From Lysinibacillus sphaericus (GTDB lineage: Bacteria > Bacillota > Bacilli > Bacillales_A > Planococcaceae), in NCBI RefSeq assembly GCF_001629735.1, contig NZ_CP015224.1, positions 4,092,001-4,156,000 on the forward strand: a stretch of 64,000 bases of DNA, written 5' to 3'. A program made the position numbers and the translations under genes. This document shows, in pieces, positions 56,530-64,000 of the stretch. Numbering within the stretch: position 1 is the first letter of the stretch; each line of letters begins with the position of its first letter. The notes beneath the pieces were generated by a model. It had not been told where the DNA came from. It made no database searches and was given only the letters and a program-made list of their open reading frames with translations.

Positions 56530-57402
56530 ATGGAATTACGAGATTTAAAAGCATTTATGTCAGTTGTCGAGCATGGTAGCTTTACGAAGGCTGCGAATGA
56601 ATCCTTTGTATCTCAGCCATCATTAAGTAAAAGCATAAAAAAATTAGAAGATACATTACATGTAGAATTATTAAATAGATCTACTCGCAATGTCGAGCTA
56701 ACAGATGCAGGGAGTATTGTCTTTAAACAGGGGCAAAAGATCATGCTTTCCGTTCAAGACTTGCACATTTTACTAGATGATTTATTAAATATAAAGACAG
56801 GTTCAATTAAGCTAGGGATTCCACCTTTAATTGGGACATTATTTTTTCCGAAAATAGCTAGAGAATTTCATCAGCAATATCCTGATGTGCATTTGGAGCT
56901 TGTTGAACGAGGCGCAAAAACAGTGGGTACGTTAGTAGAAAACGGTAATGTGGATATGGGTATTGTCGTATTACCGACGGATGAAAGAAAGTTTTCGGTG
57001 CAGCCATTTGTAGAAGATCAATTTTATGTATTTATAAATGAATTACACCCATTAGCTCAATTTAAAGAAATACAATTGCAAGACTTAAAAAATGAAACCT
57101 TTATTATCTTTGCTGAGGAGTTCGCTTTACATGATTATGTTATTAAGTCATGTGAAAGTGTTGGATTTTCACCACATGTAGGCTATAAAAGTTCACAGTG
57201 GGATTTGATAGTTGAATTGGTATCATCAAATTTAGGGATAACATTACTGCCATATTCTATCGCTGCTAAGCAAACAAATAAAAATGTCAAAATGATTCCT
57301 TTAGCTAATTTTGATATGCCCTGGCGTTTGGGTATTATCACCAAAAAAAATACATATCAATCGTATGCCTTAAAACAGTTACTGAACACGATGCGTAAGT
57401 AA
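56530..57402 (+). CDS. LysR family transcriptional regulator
   Basis: A 290-residue LysR protein. HTH at 1-60 (MELRDLKAFMSVVEHGSFTKAANESFVSQPSLSKSIKKLEDTL) and periplasmic-binding-like effector domain (IKLGIPPLIGTLFFPKIAREF, NVDMGIVVLP, NLGITLLPYSIA), similar to the CidR/CzcR-like group. ATG 56530 has GGGGAAG 7 bases upstream. It lies upstream of the CoA-transferase genes on the same strand and probably controls them. Confidence 0.9.
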   Translation: MELRDLKAFMSVVEHGSFTKAANESFVSQPSLSKSIKKLEDTLHVELLNRSTRNVELTDAGSIVFKQGQKIMLSVQDLHILLDDLLNIKTGSIKLGIPPLIGTLFFPKIAREFHQQYPDVHLELVERGAKTVGTLVENGNVDMGIVVLPTDERKFSVQPFVEDQFYVFINELHPLAQFKEIQLQDLKNETFIIFAEEFALHDYVIKSCESVGFSPHVGYKSSQWDLIVELVSSNLGITLLPYSIAAKQTNKNVKMIPLANFDMPWRLGIITKKNTYQSYALKQLLNTMRK

Positions 57403-57521
57403 GAGGTGGGGAGATTTATTCTATTTTGGAATAAGTGGTATTCTAATTAATTCCTTTACTTGTAAAATGTTAATGAGGTAGAATTTTCCTTAATAAACGA
57501 GCAATTTTAGGAGGTTTCGAG

Positions 57522-58229
57522 ATGAAGGATGGGAAAGTATGGCGTTCATTTGAAGAAGCGGTTGCTGATATTAAGGATGGGGATATGTTAGCAGTAGGAG
57601 GCTTTGGTCTATGTGGTATACCAGAAAAGTCTATTGCGGCTTTAGTACAAAAGGGTACAAAGGATTTAACGGTAGTTAGTAATAACTGTGGTGTAGATGA
57701 TTGGGGTTTAGGCTTACTATTAGCGAATAAGCAAATAAAAAAAATGGTTGCCTCTTATGTAGGCGAAAATAAAATTTTTGAACAACAATTTTTAAGTGGG
57801 GAGCTAGAGGTAGAGTTAACACCTCAAGGAACGCTTGCTGAGCGCCTACGTGCAGGAGGAGCGGGGATTCCAGGATTTTATACAGCTACTGGAGTTGGTA
57901 CGCCAATTGCTGAAGGCAAAGAAGTAAAGGTTTTTGATGGGAAAGACTATATTTTAGAAGAAGGAATTGCTGCTGATTTTGCTCTAGTTAAAGCATGGAA
58001 GGCAGATAAGCTAGGAAATTTAGTGTACAGAAAAACATCACGTAACTTCAATCCGCTAGCTGCGATGGCAGGTAAAATTACCATTGCTGAGGTGGAAGAA
58101 ATTGTAGAAGTTGGCGAGTTAGACCCTGATCATATTCATACACCAGGAGTTTTCGTTCAGCGTGTTTTATTGGGTGAAAATTATGAGAAGCGTATTGAGC
58201 GTCTGACAGTGAAAAAGGGGGAAGAGTGA
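57522..58229 (+). CDS. scoA: 3-oxoacid CoA-transferase subunit A
   Basis: A 235-residue family I CoA-transferase alpha subunit. [13 protein letters not shown] (about 26-38), [32 protein letters not shown] and [12 protein letters not shown] are diagnostic. With subunit B it transfers CoA from succinyl-CoA to acetoacetate or a related 3-oxoacid for ketone or fatty-acid-type catabolism. RBS AGGAGG. The stop overlaps the ATG of subunit B (TGATG). Confidence 0.9.
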   Translation: MKDGKVWRSFEEAVADIKDGDMLAVGGFGLCGIPEKSIAALVQKGTKDLTVVSNNCGVDDWGLGLLLANKQIKKMVASYVGENKIFEQQFLSGELEVELTPQGTLAERLRAGGAGIPGFYTATGVGTPIAEGKEVKVFDGKDYILEEGIAADFALVKAWKADKLGNLVYRKTSRNFNPLAAMAGKITIAEVEEIVEVGELDPDHIHTPGVFVQRVLLGENYEKRIERLTVKKGEE

Positions 58230-58870
58230 TGGCTGATACAAGACAAAGAATCGTAAATAGAGCAGTGAAAGAAATCCAAAATGGCATGAATGTAAATTTA
58301 GGTATTGGTATTCCAACTTTAGTTGCCAATGCTATTCCAGCCGATTATGAAGTGCTTTTACAATCAGAGAACGGATTACTTGGTATCGGTCCCTATCCAG
58401 TTAAAGATGACGTTGATCCCGATTTAATTAATGCTGGGAAAGAAACAGTAACAGCTATGCCGGGGGCTTCCTTTTTTGATAGTGCAGAATCATTTGCTAT
58501 GATTCGTGGTGGCCATATTGACCTTGCTATTTTAGGTGGTATGGAAGTATCAGAGACTGGAGATCTGGCAAATTGGATGATTCCAGGGAAAATGGTCAAA
58601 GGAATGGGGGGCGCCATGGACCTGGTGGTAGGAGCAAAGAGAGTCATCGTCGTTATGGAGCATGTTAATAAAAATGGTGAATCCAAAATTAAAAAACAAT
58701 GTGATCTCCCATTAACAGGTAAAGGTGTTGTCCACCGGTTAATTACAGACTTAGCTGTATTTGATTTTACTAAAGAAGGGATGCAGCTTATCGAATTAGC
58801 AGAGGGCGTTACTTTAGAGGAAGTAAAAGCAAAGACTGCGGCTTCGTTTCATATAGCGTTAGCACAATAA
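58229..58870 (+). CDS. scoB: 3-oxoacid CoA-transferase subunit B
   Basis: A 213-residue beta subunit. The catalytic Glu lies in [13 protein letters not shown] (about 46-58), the site of the covalent CoA thioester; [14 protein letters not shown] and [10 protein letters not shown] follow. ATG 58229 overlaps the subunit A stop. The upstream GTG 58226 is less likely. Confidence 0.92.
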   Translation: MADTRQRIVNRAVKEIQNGMNVNLGIGIPTLVANAIPADYEVLLQSENGLLGIGPYPVKDDVDPDLINAGKETVTAMPGASFFDSAESFAMIRGGHIDLAILGGMEVSETGDLANWMIPGKMVKGMGGAMDLVVGAKRVIVVMEHVNKNGESKIKKQCDLPLTGKGVVHRLITDLAVFDFTKEGMQLIELAEGVTLEEVKAKTAASFHIALAQ

Positions 58871-58938
58871 TTCAGACTTAGGACTGTTTTCAACGTGATT
58901 GTACCATTCTATACTCGTTTAAAAAGGGAGAGTTTCTG

Positions 58939-59352
58939 ATGGAACAACAATGGACGAATGAACTAGCAGTTGCACAGGTCAGAGTAGCAAGGCCAACTGA
59001 TCAATTAAAAGAAATTGAACGGTTTTATTGTGAGGGCATTGGACTAAAAAAAATTGGTTCTTTTTCAGGTCATCGTGGCTATGATGGAATAATGATTGGT
59101 CTTCCAAATGTACACTATCACTTGGAATTTACAGAACATGTTGAAGGGAGCCCTTGTCCTGCTCCAAGTAAGGACAATCTTTTAGTACTCTATATTCCAA
59201 ATCAAGAAACAATCCGTAGTATTGCTAAACGCTTATCACAAATGGGGTACCCTGAAGTAGAGCCTGAAAATCCATATTGGATGCAGAAGGGTATTACCAT
59301 TGAGGATCCTGATGGCTGGCGCCTTGTATTAATGAATACAGAAGGCATTTAA
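58939..59352 (+). CDS. VOC superfamily protein (glyoxalase-like, YycE type)
   Basis: A 137-residue two-module vicinal oxygen chelate protein: AQVRVARPTDQLKEIERFYCEGIGLKKIG, HYHLEFTEH (metal ligand region) and GITIEDPDGWRLVLMN. Similar in size and layout to B. subtilis YycE. Substrate unknown. RBS AAAGGGAG. Confidence 0.85.
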   Translation: MEQQWTNELAVAQVRVARPTDQLKEIERFYCEGIGLKKIGSFSGHRGYDGIMIGLPNVHYHLEFTEHVEGSPCPAPSKDNLLVLYIPNQETIRSIAKRLSQMGYPEVEPENPYWMQKGITIEDPDGWRLVLMNTEGI

Positions 59353-59366
59353 GTAGAGGAAGAAAT

Positions 59367-59401
59367 GCACGAGCTATAAAGGTAGCCTCGTGTGTTTTTT
59401 T
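59367..59401 (+). terminator. terminator after the VOC gene
   Basis: CACGAG and CTCGTG pair with an inner GCTA/TAGC stem and eight T. Confidence 0.85.
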
Positions 59402-59452
59402 GTTACAACAAATACCCTGTGTAGTATATAATTGCAAGGGAGGTATTCATAT

Positions 59453-59782
59453 ATGCAACGAATTAAAACTTTGGTTAGTTGGGGAGAAGTGTTAGAACAG
59501 TCTCACAAAAAGCCCTGTCTTGTCTTAAAATTTAGTCTGACATGTATAAGCAGTATTTCAGCTTTAAAAGAGTTCAAAGCCTTAGCGACAGAACTCCCTA
59601 AATATCTGGTCATTATCCAAAAGGAACGTGATGTTTCCAACGCTATAGAACGTGATTTACAGGTAAAACACGAATCACCTCAGTTATTAATTTTGCAGGA
59701 TGGCAAAGGAATTTGGCAAGCAACCCACTATAAAATAAAACGACCTCTTTTAACAGAGGGGCTGAGAATGTATGTAAAATGA
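59453..59782 (+). CDS. bacillithiol-system protein YtxJ-like (DUF2847)
   Basis: A 109-residue thioredoxin-fold protein begun at ATG 59453 behind AAGGGAGG. LVLKFSLTCISSISALKEF corresponds to the monothiol site; usual YtxJ/BrxC proteins read TCPIS there, whereas here it is TCISS, so the proline is replaced. The DUF2847 core SPQLLILQDGKGIWQATHYKI follows. YtxJ/BrxC acts in de-bacillithiolation of proteins. Activity may differ because of the altered motif. Confidence 0.82.
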   Translation: MQRIKTLVSWGEVLEQSHKKPCLVLKFSLTCISSISALKEFKALATELPKYLVIIQKERDVSNAIERDLQVKHESPQLLILQDGKGIWQATHYKIKRPLLTEGLRMYVK

Positions 59783-59788
59783 GCAAAA

Positions 59789-59818
59789 AGATACCCCTCC
59801 ATACATGGAGGGGTATCT
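59789..59818. terminator. bidirectional terminator
   Basis: AGATACCCCTCCAT and ATGGAGGGGTATCT form a 14-bp perfect stem; the T run is stronger in the minus transcript. Shared by ytxJ-like and lipoprotein genes. Confidence 0.92.
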
Positions 59819-59833
59819 GTCCTTTTAATAAAA

Positions 59834-60289
59834 TTAATCCTCTAAAGCTTCACTTTCATGATAATTTGTAGCAGTTGACTCGATATCAACTTGTAAATAA
59901 TTGGCCCAATCTACTTTATGATAATCCTCTTCACTAAAATAAATATTCAATACTTCTGTCATGGTTTTATCTCCATCTGGTTGGGTAAGTGGAGCATACC
60001 AAGTAACAGCAGGTGTTTTTACATCTTTCAGCTTCGACAAATCAGCAAAAATTTTAGTGGAGTCCTTCAGCATTTGACTTTTCGATCCCTCTGTCACATC
60101 TGTATCCTGTATGGATATGGTGACAACACCTTTGGACTCTTCAACCGTAAACTTATTTTTAACAATTGCTCCGACAATATCTTCAACAGAAGTGTTTTGA
60201 TCTACTGCTACCTCCTTTGGATTGTCACTCTTTCCGCAAGCTGTTATTAGAATTGAAGCAAATACCATTACATACATTAACTTTTTCAA
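59834..60289 (-). CDS. hypothetical lipoprotein
   Basis: A 151-residue exported protein. TTG 60289 lies 8 bases behind GGAGG and yields a short lipoprotein signal (KKLMYVMVFASILITACGK; Cys about residue 16). The ATG two codons earlier touches the RBS. The mature part (VTISIQDTDVT, TWYAPLTQPDGDKTMTEVLNIYFSEEDYHKVDWANY) is acidic and I do not recognise it. Possibly a small ligand-binding or assembly lipoprotein. Confidence 0.75.
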   Translation of the reverse strand: MKKLMYVMVFASILITACGKSDNPKEVAVDQNTSVEDIVGAIVKNKFTVEESKGVVTISIQDTDVTEGSKSQMLKDSTKIFADLSKLKDVKTPAVTWYAPLTQPDGDKTMTEVLNIYFSEEDYHKVDWANYLQVDIESTATNYHESEALED

Positions 60290-60400
60290 TATCATTACCT
60301 CCCTTGTTACTCCATATATGCGCAAAATGAAAGGGAATTATACAAAATATGAGAAGGTTGTATGTACTTTTTATAACTAGGATTTCAAAACATTACATGA

Positions 60401-60481
60401 GCACGTGCGTTTGAGGAATTTATTAGAAATAGGATATATCAAATTGGAGATATAGAAGGTGCTGTAAGGTATTTTTTATAA
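60401..60481 (+). other. short coding-like remnant
   Basis: After an in-frame TGA, 26 codons read ARAFEEFIRNRIYQIGDIEGAVRYFL and stop. The composition looks like the end of a protein, but no start or RBS exists. Probably the tail of a lost gene at the edge of the accessory region. 60290-60400 holds nothing else recognised. Confidence 0.25.
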
Positions 60482-60483
60482 AT

Positions 60484-60525
60484 AAAAAAGTACCTTAACC
60501 ATATTGGCTAAGGTACTGTAAAGGT
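60484..60525. repeat. 42-bp direct repeat, copy 1, hairpin/terminator-like
   Basis: Identical to 63407-63448. Contains AGTACCTTA..TAAGGTACT with an inner CC/GG, and an A run that gives a U tract on the minus strand. Brackets the toxin region with copy 2. Confidence 0.9.
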
Positions 60526-60839
60526 TGATATTCAACAATCAGTTGATAAAGGATTGATAAGATTTGGCTAGATAAGTTTGACGCTGGCACGCTGACAAAT
60601 GGAGATTTAAAAGGATTAGAAATTATCATTTACAACGTAGTGCTTAACAGCACATGCCCGTTACCATAATTGGTATTGTTTTTTTTTGTATATCTGAAAG
60701 TCAATTTACTGTCAACAGATACTTAAGTACAAATTGTTAATTTATGATTACAAAGTGAATAAATACTACAATGTAATTAAGGTCAAACAATAGGTTTTAT
60801 AAATGTTGATAATGTAACTTTAGTATCACTTTATTTTAT

Positions 60840-60928
60840 AAGAACCGCCAAAATATGGCGTTCTTGATGGCGTTATGTGGCGCTTAATGTAAATTTAATG
60901 TAAATTCCACGCCGGAAAATGGCGTGAA
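60840..60928. other. two GC-rich hairpins in AT-rich DNA upstream of the putative toxin gene
   Basis: AAGAA-CGCCA/TGGCG-TTCTT (60840-60865) and TTC-ACGCC/GGCGTGAA (60905-60928) flank GGCG repeats and two copies of TTAATGTAAAT. No gene in 60526-61036. A TACCA/TGGTA stem with nine T at 60662-60687 may be a weak terminator. Confidence 0.5.
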
Positions 60929-61036
60929 TCAACAATTGAAATGAAAAAGTTTCCAATGATAGGATGATAATAACTCGAGGGAAAGTGAAAATGTTATAAC
61001 GTTTTTTTCAAAATGTAATAAATGGAGGACAAAAAA

Positions 61037-61642
61037 ATGTCGAAATTAAATTTTTTTAAAGGTTTTGTAGCATTAATTTGTTTTGCACTAGCATTCAGTA
61101 TAATTTCTCCAAGTTTGGCTTTTGCAAGTGAATCACAAGCAGTAGAATTAGAAGATTCTTTAAATCAAGAACCCAATATTATCGAAGTAGAAAATGAGTC
61201 ACAAATTGATAATCAAGAAATAAATACAGATGTAAATACTTCTATAGATGACTTAAATGGTCCTAGGGCTGATTTCGAATCCGAAGTACAACCACATGCA
61301 TTACCTGTCATTCCATTATTAGCCGGCCTTGTAATTAGGCAAGGAGTTTCATATATTGTAAAGACTTCTTCGAAACGAGTACTTAAATTAAGAAGCCATG
61401 CTTCTGATCAAGCGGTAGATCGCGGTATTACTGGAAAAATGATAGATGATGCTTTGACTAATGGTACTAAATATGTCGATGTATTAAGCGGAGAACGTGT
61501 TGCTTGGATTGACACAGGAGGCAACCAAGTTGCTGTATTACTTAAGAAAGATACTGATGTTATTGATACTGTTTATTTTGAAGATCATAAAAAGTTAAAG
61601 TGGTTCAAGAGTAATTGGAAATATGTAGGAGATTATGAGTGA
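61037..61642 (+). CDS. secreted putative toxin with DUF4258/SAR2788-like C-terminus
   Basis: A 201-residue protein begun at ATG 61037, 8 bases behind GGAGG. Residues 1-31 are a Sec signal peptide ending near AFA. An acidic Asn/Gln/Glu-rich propeptide-like stretch follows (about 32-90), then a hydrophobic segment LPVIPLLAGLVIRQG and a C-terminal domain (about 115-201) with LRSHASDQAVDRGITGKMIDDALTNGTKYVD and VAWIDTGGNQVAVLL. This resembles DUF4258, a RelE/BrnT-like RNase fold (HA..R.I..mI..al), and the SAR2788 group of secreted putative toxins. Toxin activity is inferred. The next gene is placed like an immunity gene. Confidence 0.65.
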   Translation: MSKLNFFKGFVALICFALAFSIISPSLAFASESQAVELEDSLNQEPNIIEVENESQIDNQEINTDVNTSIDDLNGPRADFESEVQPHALPVIPLLAGLVIRQGVSYIVKTSSKRVLKLRSHASDQAVDRGITGKMIDDALTNGTKYVDVLSGERVAWIDTGGNQVAVLLKKDTDVIDTVYFEDHKKLKWFKSNWKYVGDYE

Positions 61643-61774
61643 TAATACTTTTGTAAAATTTAACTCCTGACAATTTTCAGTTCAAAAGTTATGCTAACAT
61701 TCCGTAGTATAGTAGAATATGGACCGATGGAATTAATATTAATTTAAAAGGTTAATAAAAAAGGAGAATTAATT

Positions 61775-62248
61775 ATGGTTATATTAAAAGATTACTCAAA
61801 TGATCCCAATTGTGAAGTTGAAATAATCTTAAAATTAGTAAATGATTCAAGTGTGAAATTCTCCATAAATTTCAGATCAGGTGATAATTTTCCTAGGTTG
61901 CATAAAGAAATTACATGTTTAAAGGATGACTTCATAAAATTATTAGATGATATAAAACATCTTGATAGTTCACACCTAAGTATGTTGGAGCCACACGATC
62001 CTGGATTATGTATCTATCATATTCCTCACTACGGTAAATATTATTATCCTCAATATGGTTTTTTACAAATACCTGACAATGAGAGGATAGAATCTGAGAC
62101 TCGTTACAAATTAATTTTTGTATTAGACGCCAATGATAAGAATAATCTTGGTCCAAGAGAATGTGGTCCTGCATTTTGTATAATAGTAAAAAGGGAACAA
62201 ATTAACGAGTTCGTTCAAAGTTTAAAATCAGAATTAAGTAGCTTTTAA
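61775..62248 (+). CDS. unknown protein, candidate immunity factor
   Basis: A 157-residue cytosolic-type protein with no signal or membrane segment; I recognise no family. Features are KDYSNDPNCEVEIILKLVNDSSVKFSINFRS, a His/Tyr-rich central stretch (HIPHYGKYYYPQYGF) and FCIIVKREQINEFVQSLKSEL at the end, suggesting an alpha/beta fold. RBS AAGGAGAA precedes ATG. It lies 132 bases after the putative secreted toxin on the same strand. The role as antidote rests on position only. Confidence 0.55.
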   Translation: MVILKDYSNDPNCEVEIILKLVNDSSVKFSINFRSGDNFPRLHKEITCLKDDFIKLLDDIKHLDSSHLSMLEPHDPGLCIYHIPHYGKYYYPQYGFLQIPDNERIESETRYKLIFVLDANDKNNLGPRECGPAFCIIVKREQINEFVQSLKSELSSF

Positions 62249-62338
62249 GCTTTTAAGTTTATAAGAAATCACATGTTTTATTAAAGTAGAATTAAGCAAG
62301 CTGTATTCGGAAATAAAAATAAAGCCAGGCGCTCAATG

Positions 62339-62507
62339 TGAACTGCACCCCGTCAAGTAGACAGTGGTAATAATAAAAAATGTATTAAACGGCTTGTGTC
62401 CTGAATTCTAAAGGACTCAAGCCGTTTAATCGTCCTTGACACCGATAGTAATTATAAGAATGAATATAATCATCAATCGCTAGTTATAACCCTTCAATGA
62501 ATCGTAC
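62339..62507 (-). mobile_element. right-end remnant of an IS3-family element
   Basis: TGAACTGCACCCC..AAGTAGACAGT (62339-62365) resembles the terminal repeat of IS3/IS150-group elements. On the minus strand, codons 62507 to 62385 read AIDDYIHSYNYYRCQGRLNGLSPLEFRTQA, the usual OrfB C-terminus, with an internal TAA at 62484-62486. A perfect 13-bp inverted repeat (62384-62396 with 62418-62430) surrounds the stop. The left end and the rest of the transposase are gone. Confidence 0.82.
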
Positions 62508-62634
62508 TTATGTAAATGAGAAATAACAAAAGAGATAAGTTTTACTTGAAACTATATAAAATTTAAAACGTAATAAATATATGGTTAATATAACCAATTA
62601 TTGGTATTACCACTTTTTTTGGAGGATAAGAAAA

Positions 62635-63189
62635 ATGACAGTTAGTTATTGGACAGGGAAAAATCTTACATTACGAGCGATACAACCAGAAGATATCATT
62701 ATATTTGATTTTTTAGATGATGAAATTCTTAGAAATATGGATTCGATTCATTTTCCTCGCTCAACTGATAAAATGACAGAATGGGTAGAAGAACAATTAT
62801 CTGAAGATGATGATGAATTCCGTTTTGTTGCAGTAGATAGAAACAATAATATTGTTGGTATGATTGAAACTTTTGATTGTGATTTGAAAAATGGTATCTT
62901 TGATTATTATTTAGCTGTATTCGAGCCTTACAGAGGTAAAGGGTATGCAAAAGAGATGATTCTCATGGTTCTTCGATTCTTCTTTTCGGAGCGCGCTTAT
63001 CAAAAAGTAAATACAACGGTTTACTCTTTCAATGAACCATCAATGTGTCTACATGAAAAATTAGGTTTCATGAAAGAGGGGCAACTTAGAAAAATCATTT
63101 TCACGAAAGGCGATTATTTCGATGGTATTTGTTATGGAATGACAAGAGAAGAATTTGAACAAAATCATGGATCTCTTATTAATCAATAA
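62635..63189 (+). CDS. GNAT N-acetyltransferase
   Basis: A 184-residue acetyltransferase begun at ATG 62635 with GGAGG 9 bases upstream (the open frame 18 codons earlier has no RBS). LTLRAIQPED opens the domain, DYYLAVFEPYRGKGYAKEMI carries the acetyl-CoA loop (RGKGYA), and PSMCLHEKLGFMKEGQLRK is the usual end. Acceptor unknown. It lies inside the bracketed accessory region, downstream of the IS3 remnant. Confidence 0.87.
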   Translation: MTVSYWTGKNLTLRAIQPEDIIIFDFLDDEILRNMDSIHFPRSTDKMTEWVEEQLSEDDDEFRFVAVDRNNNIVGMIETFDCDLKNGIFDYYLAVFEPYRGKGYAKEMILMVLRFFFSERAYQKVNTTVYSFNEPSMCLHEKLGFMKEGQLRKIIFTKGDYFDGICYGMTREEFEQNHGSLINQ

Positions 63190-63210
63190 ATATGCGATAT
63201 AAATGGAATT

Positions 63211-63245
63211 AGCTGATTTTCCTAATAGAGAAGGTTAGCTTTTTT
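63211..63245 (+). terminator. terminator after the GNAT gene
   Basis: AGCTGATTTTC pairs with GAAGGTTAGCT (three wobbles), followed by a T run. Confidence 0.75.
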
Positions 63246-63406
63246 GTATAAAATAAATCTTCCACAAATGTTAGTAAGCCTGTTGATAAAAAGGGGAAGT
63301 TGAAAGGTCCATGAAAGATTGGGTATATTTTGCGGAGGTAAATAGTTGATTATGTTTATTTATTATTAATTGCAAATAAGTTTAACCCCTTGGCTATTTT
63401 GGAATG

Positions 63407-63448
63407 AAAAAAGTACCTTAACCATATTGGCTAAGGTACTGTAAAGGT
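63407..63448. repeat. 42-bp direct repeat, copy 2
   Basis: Identical to 60484-60525, same orientation, 2.9 kb away. It can act as a minus-strand terminator. Confidence 0.9.
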
Positions 63449-63459
63449 AAATGTAATAT

Positions 63460-63580
63460 AAAAAGCCGCGTATGCCGTAGTTATTATAGAAAGTTTTAAA
63501 CCACCACTCCTCAAAGTGGGTGTTCGCAGAAGTTTTCCTGCTTATCCTCATGCACCGTAGTGTGAGGCCCGTCATTCCAA
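63460..63580. other. structured segment of unknown nature
   Basis: GC-richer than its surroundings and with several hairpins in series: GCCGCGTATGCCG, CCACCACT/AGTGGGTG, GCAG/CTGC and CCTCA..TGAGG. A 69-codon minus-strand frame covers it but has no RBS. No gene is supported in 63246-63897 otherwise. Confidence 0.4.
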
Positions 63581-63790
63581 CTCCAATAATAAAACTCCCT
63601 TTTACAGCTTAAAGGTTAAAACTTAATATTATACGAACAATGCAGCCTTTATGGATATAATAAAGCATGATCGACAAACATGCAAGTAAGATGATTGCTT
63701 GAAATAAGTCAATGGGCGGGTGTCCCAAATCATGCAATACGTAACGGCAAATGTATTTAGAAAGGTACTGGGCTTCATATTATTTTCACA

Positions 63791-63813
63791 AATACGAACA
63801 AAAAATACGAACA
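63791..63813. repeat. tandem AATACGAACA repeat upstream of the YjdM-like gene
   Basis: AATACGAACA occurs at 63791-63800 and 63804-63813; TACGAACA also occurs near 63632. The CGAAC core is that of a PurBox, but flanks are not typical. Confidence 0.5.
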
Positions 63814-63897
63814 ACCTTTGCTTATTATGGACGACTGTGTAAAGATAGGAGCATATAGAGGATTTATCTAGCAAAAAAGTAAAGGGAGGAAGCAGGA

Positions 63898-64000
63898 ATG
63901 GCAGCTTATCCAAATTGTCCGAAATGTAATTCTGAATACACATATGAGGATGGAACAAATTATGTATGTCCAGAATGTGCGAATGAGTGGAGCATGGACG
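63898..64000 (+). CDS. YjdM/PhnA zinc-ribbon protein, N-terminal part (3' end outside window)
   Basis: ATG 63898 follows AAAGGGAGG. The 34 visible residues, [15 protein letters not shown] and [10 protein letters not shown], contain two CxxC pairs of a zinc ribbon and match the start of YjdM (PhnA) proteins of about 110 residues. The name PhnA for alkylphosphonate uptake is historical; the role is unclear. Confidence 0.88.
   Translation, partial: MAAYPNCPKCNSEYTYEDGTNYVCPECANEWSMD

Noticed and set aside
61932..62174. 80-codon minus-strand frame inside the candidate immunity gene
   Set aside because: Shadow of the plus-strand gene, which has the RBS.
63366..63575. 69-codon minus-strand frame
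   Set aside because: No RBS, overlaps the 42-bp repeat and a hairpin-rich segment; more likely non-coding.
63629..63958. 109-codon minus-strand frame over the yjdM-like start
   Set aside because: Overlaps a clear zinc-ribbon gene start and lacks an RBS.

Overview
The window reads as chromosome of a low-GC Firmicute close to Lysinibacillus (Bacillaceae/Planococcaceae). The evidence is AT-rich DNA, strong AGGAGG ribosome binding sites, frequent TTG and GTG starts, a guanine riboswitch and a T-box leader, an SLH-anchored surface protein, and typical Bacillus-type families (Xpt/PbuX, YebE-, YitT-, YpsA-, YtxJ-, YqhG/YqhH-like, MurQ/MurR, Ndh with its DUF1641 partner). I see no rRNA, tRNA or CRISPR array. 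Almost every operon ends in a clear intrinsic terminator, so the transcription units are easy to delimit.

Layout. 0-6.6 kb: tail of a KimA-like transporter, then riboswitch-controlled xpt-pbuX, a UPF0316 protein, a DUF2252 protein, a short YitT-like protein and an EamA transporter. 6.7-9.7 kb: PucR regulator and an amidase with a tiny AtzG-like partner. 9.9-13.4 kb: overlapping EAL and CBS-GGDEF genes (c-di-GMP) followed by a TcyP-type cystine symporter. 13.4-18.2 kb: a hypothetical gene, a YpsA-like gene, a 33-codon membrane peptide, a DUF418 protein and a two-component system. 18.3-20.9 kb: TetR/EmrB-type efflux pair. 21.0-28.1 kb: a muropeptide (MurNAc) salvage operon made of a serine hydrolase, an ABC importer, a BadF-type sugar kinase, MurQ and MurR, followed by a decayed remnant of an ABC ATPase. 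28.4-31.3 kb: MMPL exporter with a divergent TetR.

31.5-37.2 kb: Ndh-II operon behind a possible attenuator leader, a soluble MCP, a RocB-like M20 peptidase and an IclR regulator. 37.3-44.6 kb: a T-box-controlled MFS transporter, quinone oxidoreductase, EcsC, MocR, GNAT and ATP-grasp proteins. 44.6-50.1 kb: an ABC-2 exporter, a degenerate ABC-LytTR fusion regulator, a dienelactone-hydrolase-like protein and an SLH surface protein. 50.2-52.3 kb: a Fur-box-controlled ferredoxin-NADP reductase and an AraC gene split by an in-frame TGA. 52.4-60.3 kb: YqhH/YqhG, a SRPBCC-ArsR pair under a long palindrome, LysE, LysR, a 3-oxoacid CoA-transferase, a VOC protein, YtxJ and a lipoprotein.

60.4-63.5 kb is the accessory region. 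Two identical 42-bp copies of a hairpin sequence bracket about 2.9 kb of lower-GC DNA holding a secreted DUF4258/SAR2788-like putative toxin, an unknown downstream gene placed like an immunity gene, the right end of an IS3-family element and a GNAT gene. A structured, unexplained segment follows before the start of a YjdM/PhnA gene that runs off the window. The items I rate highest for novelty are this bracketed toxin/immunity module, the ndh leader, the T-box-MFS unit, the ABC-LytTR fusion and the MurNAc operon with its lost ATPase.
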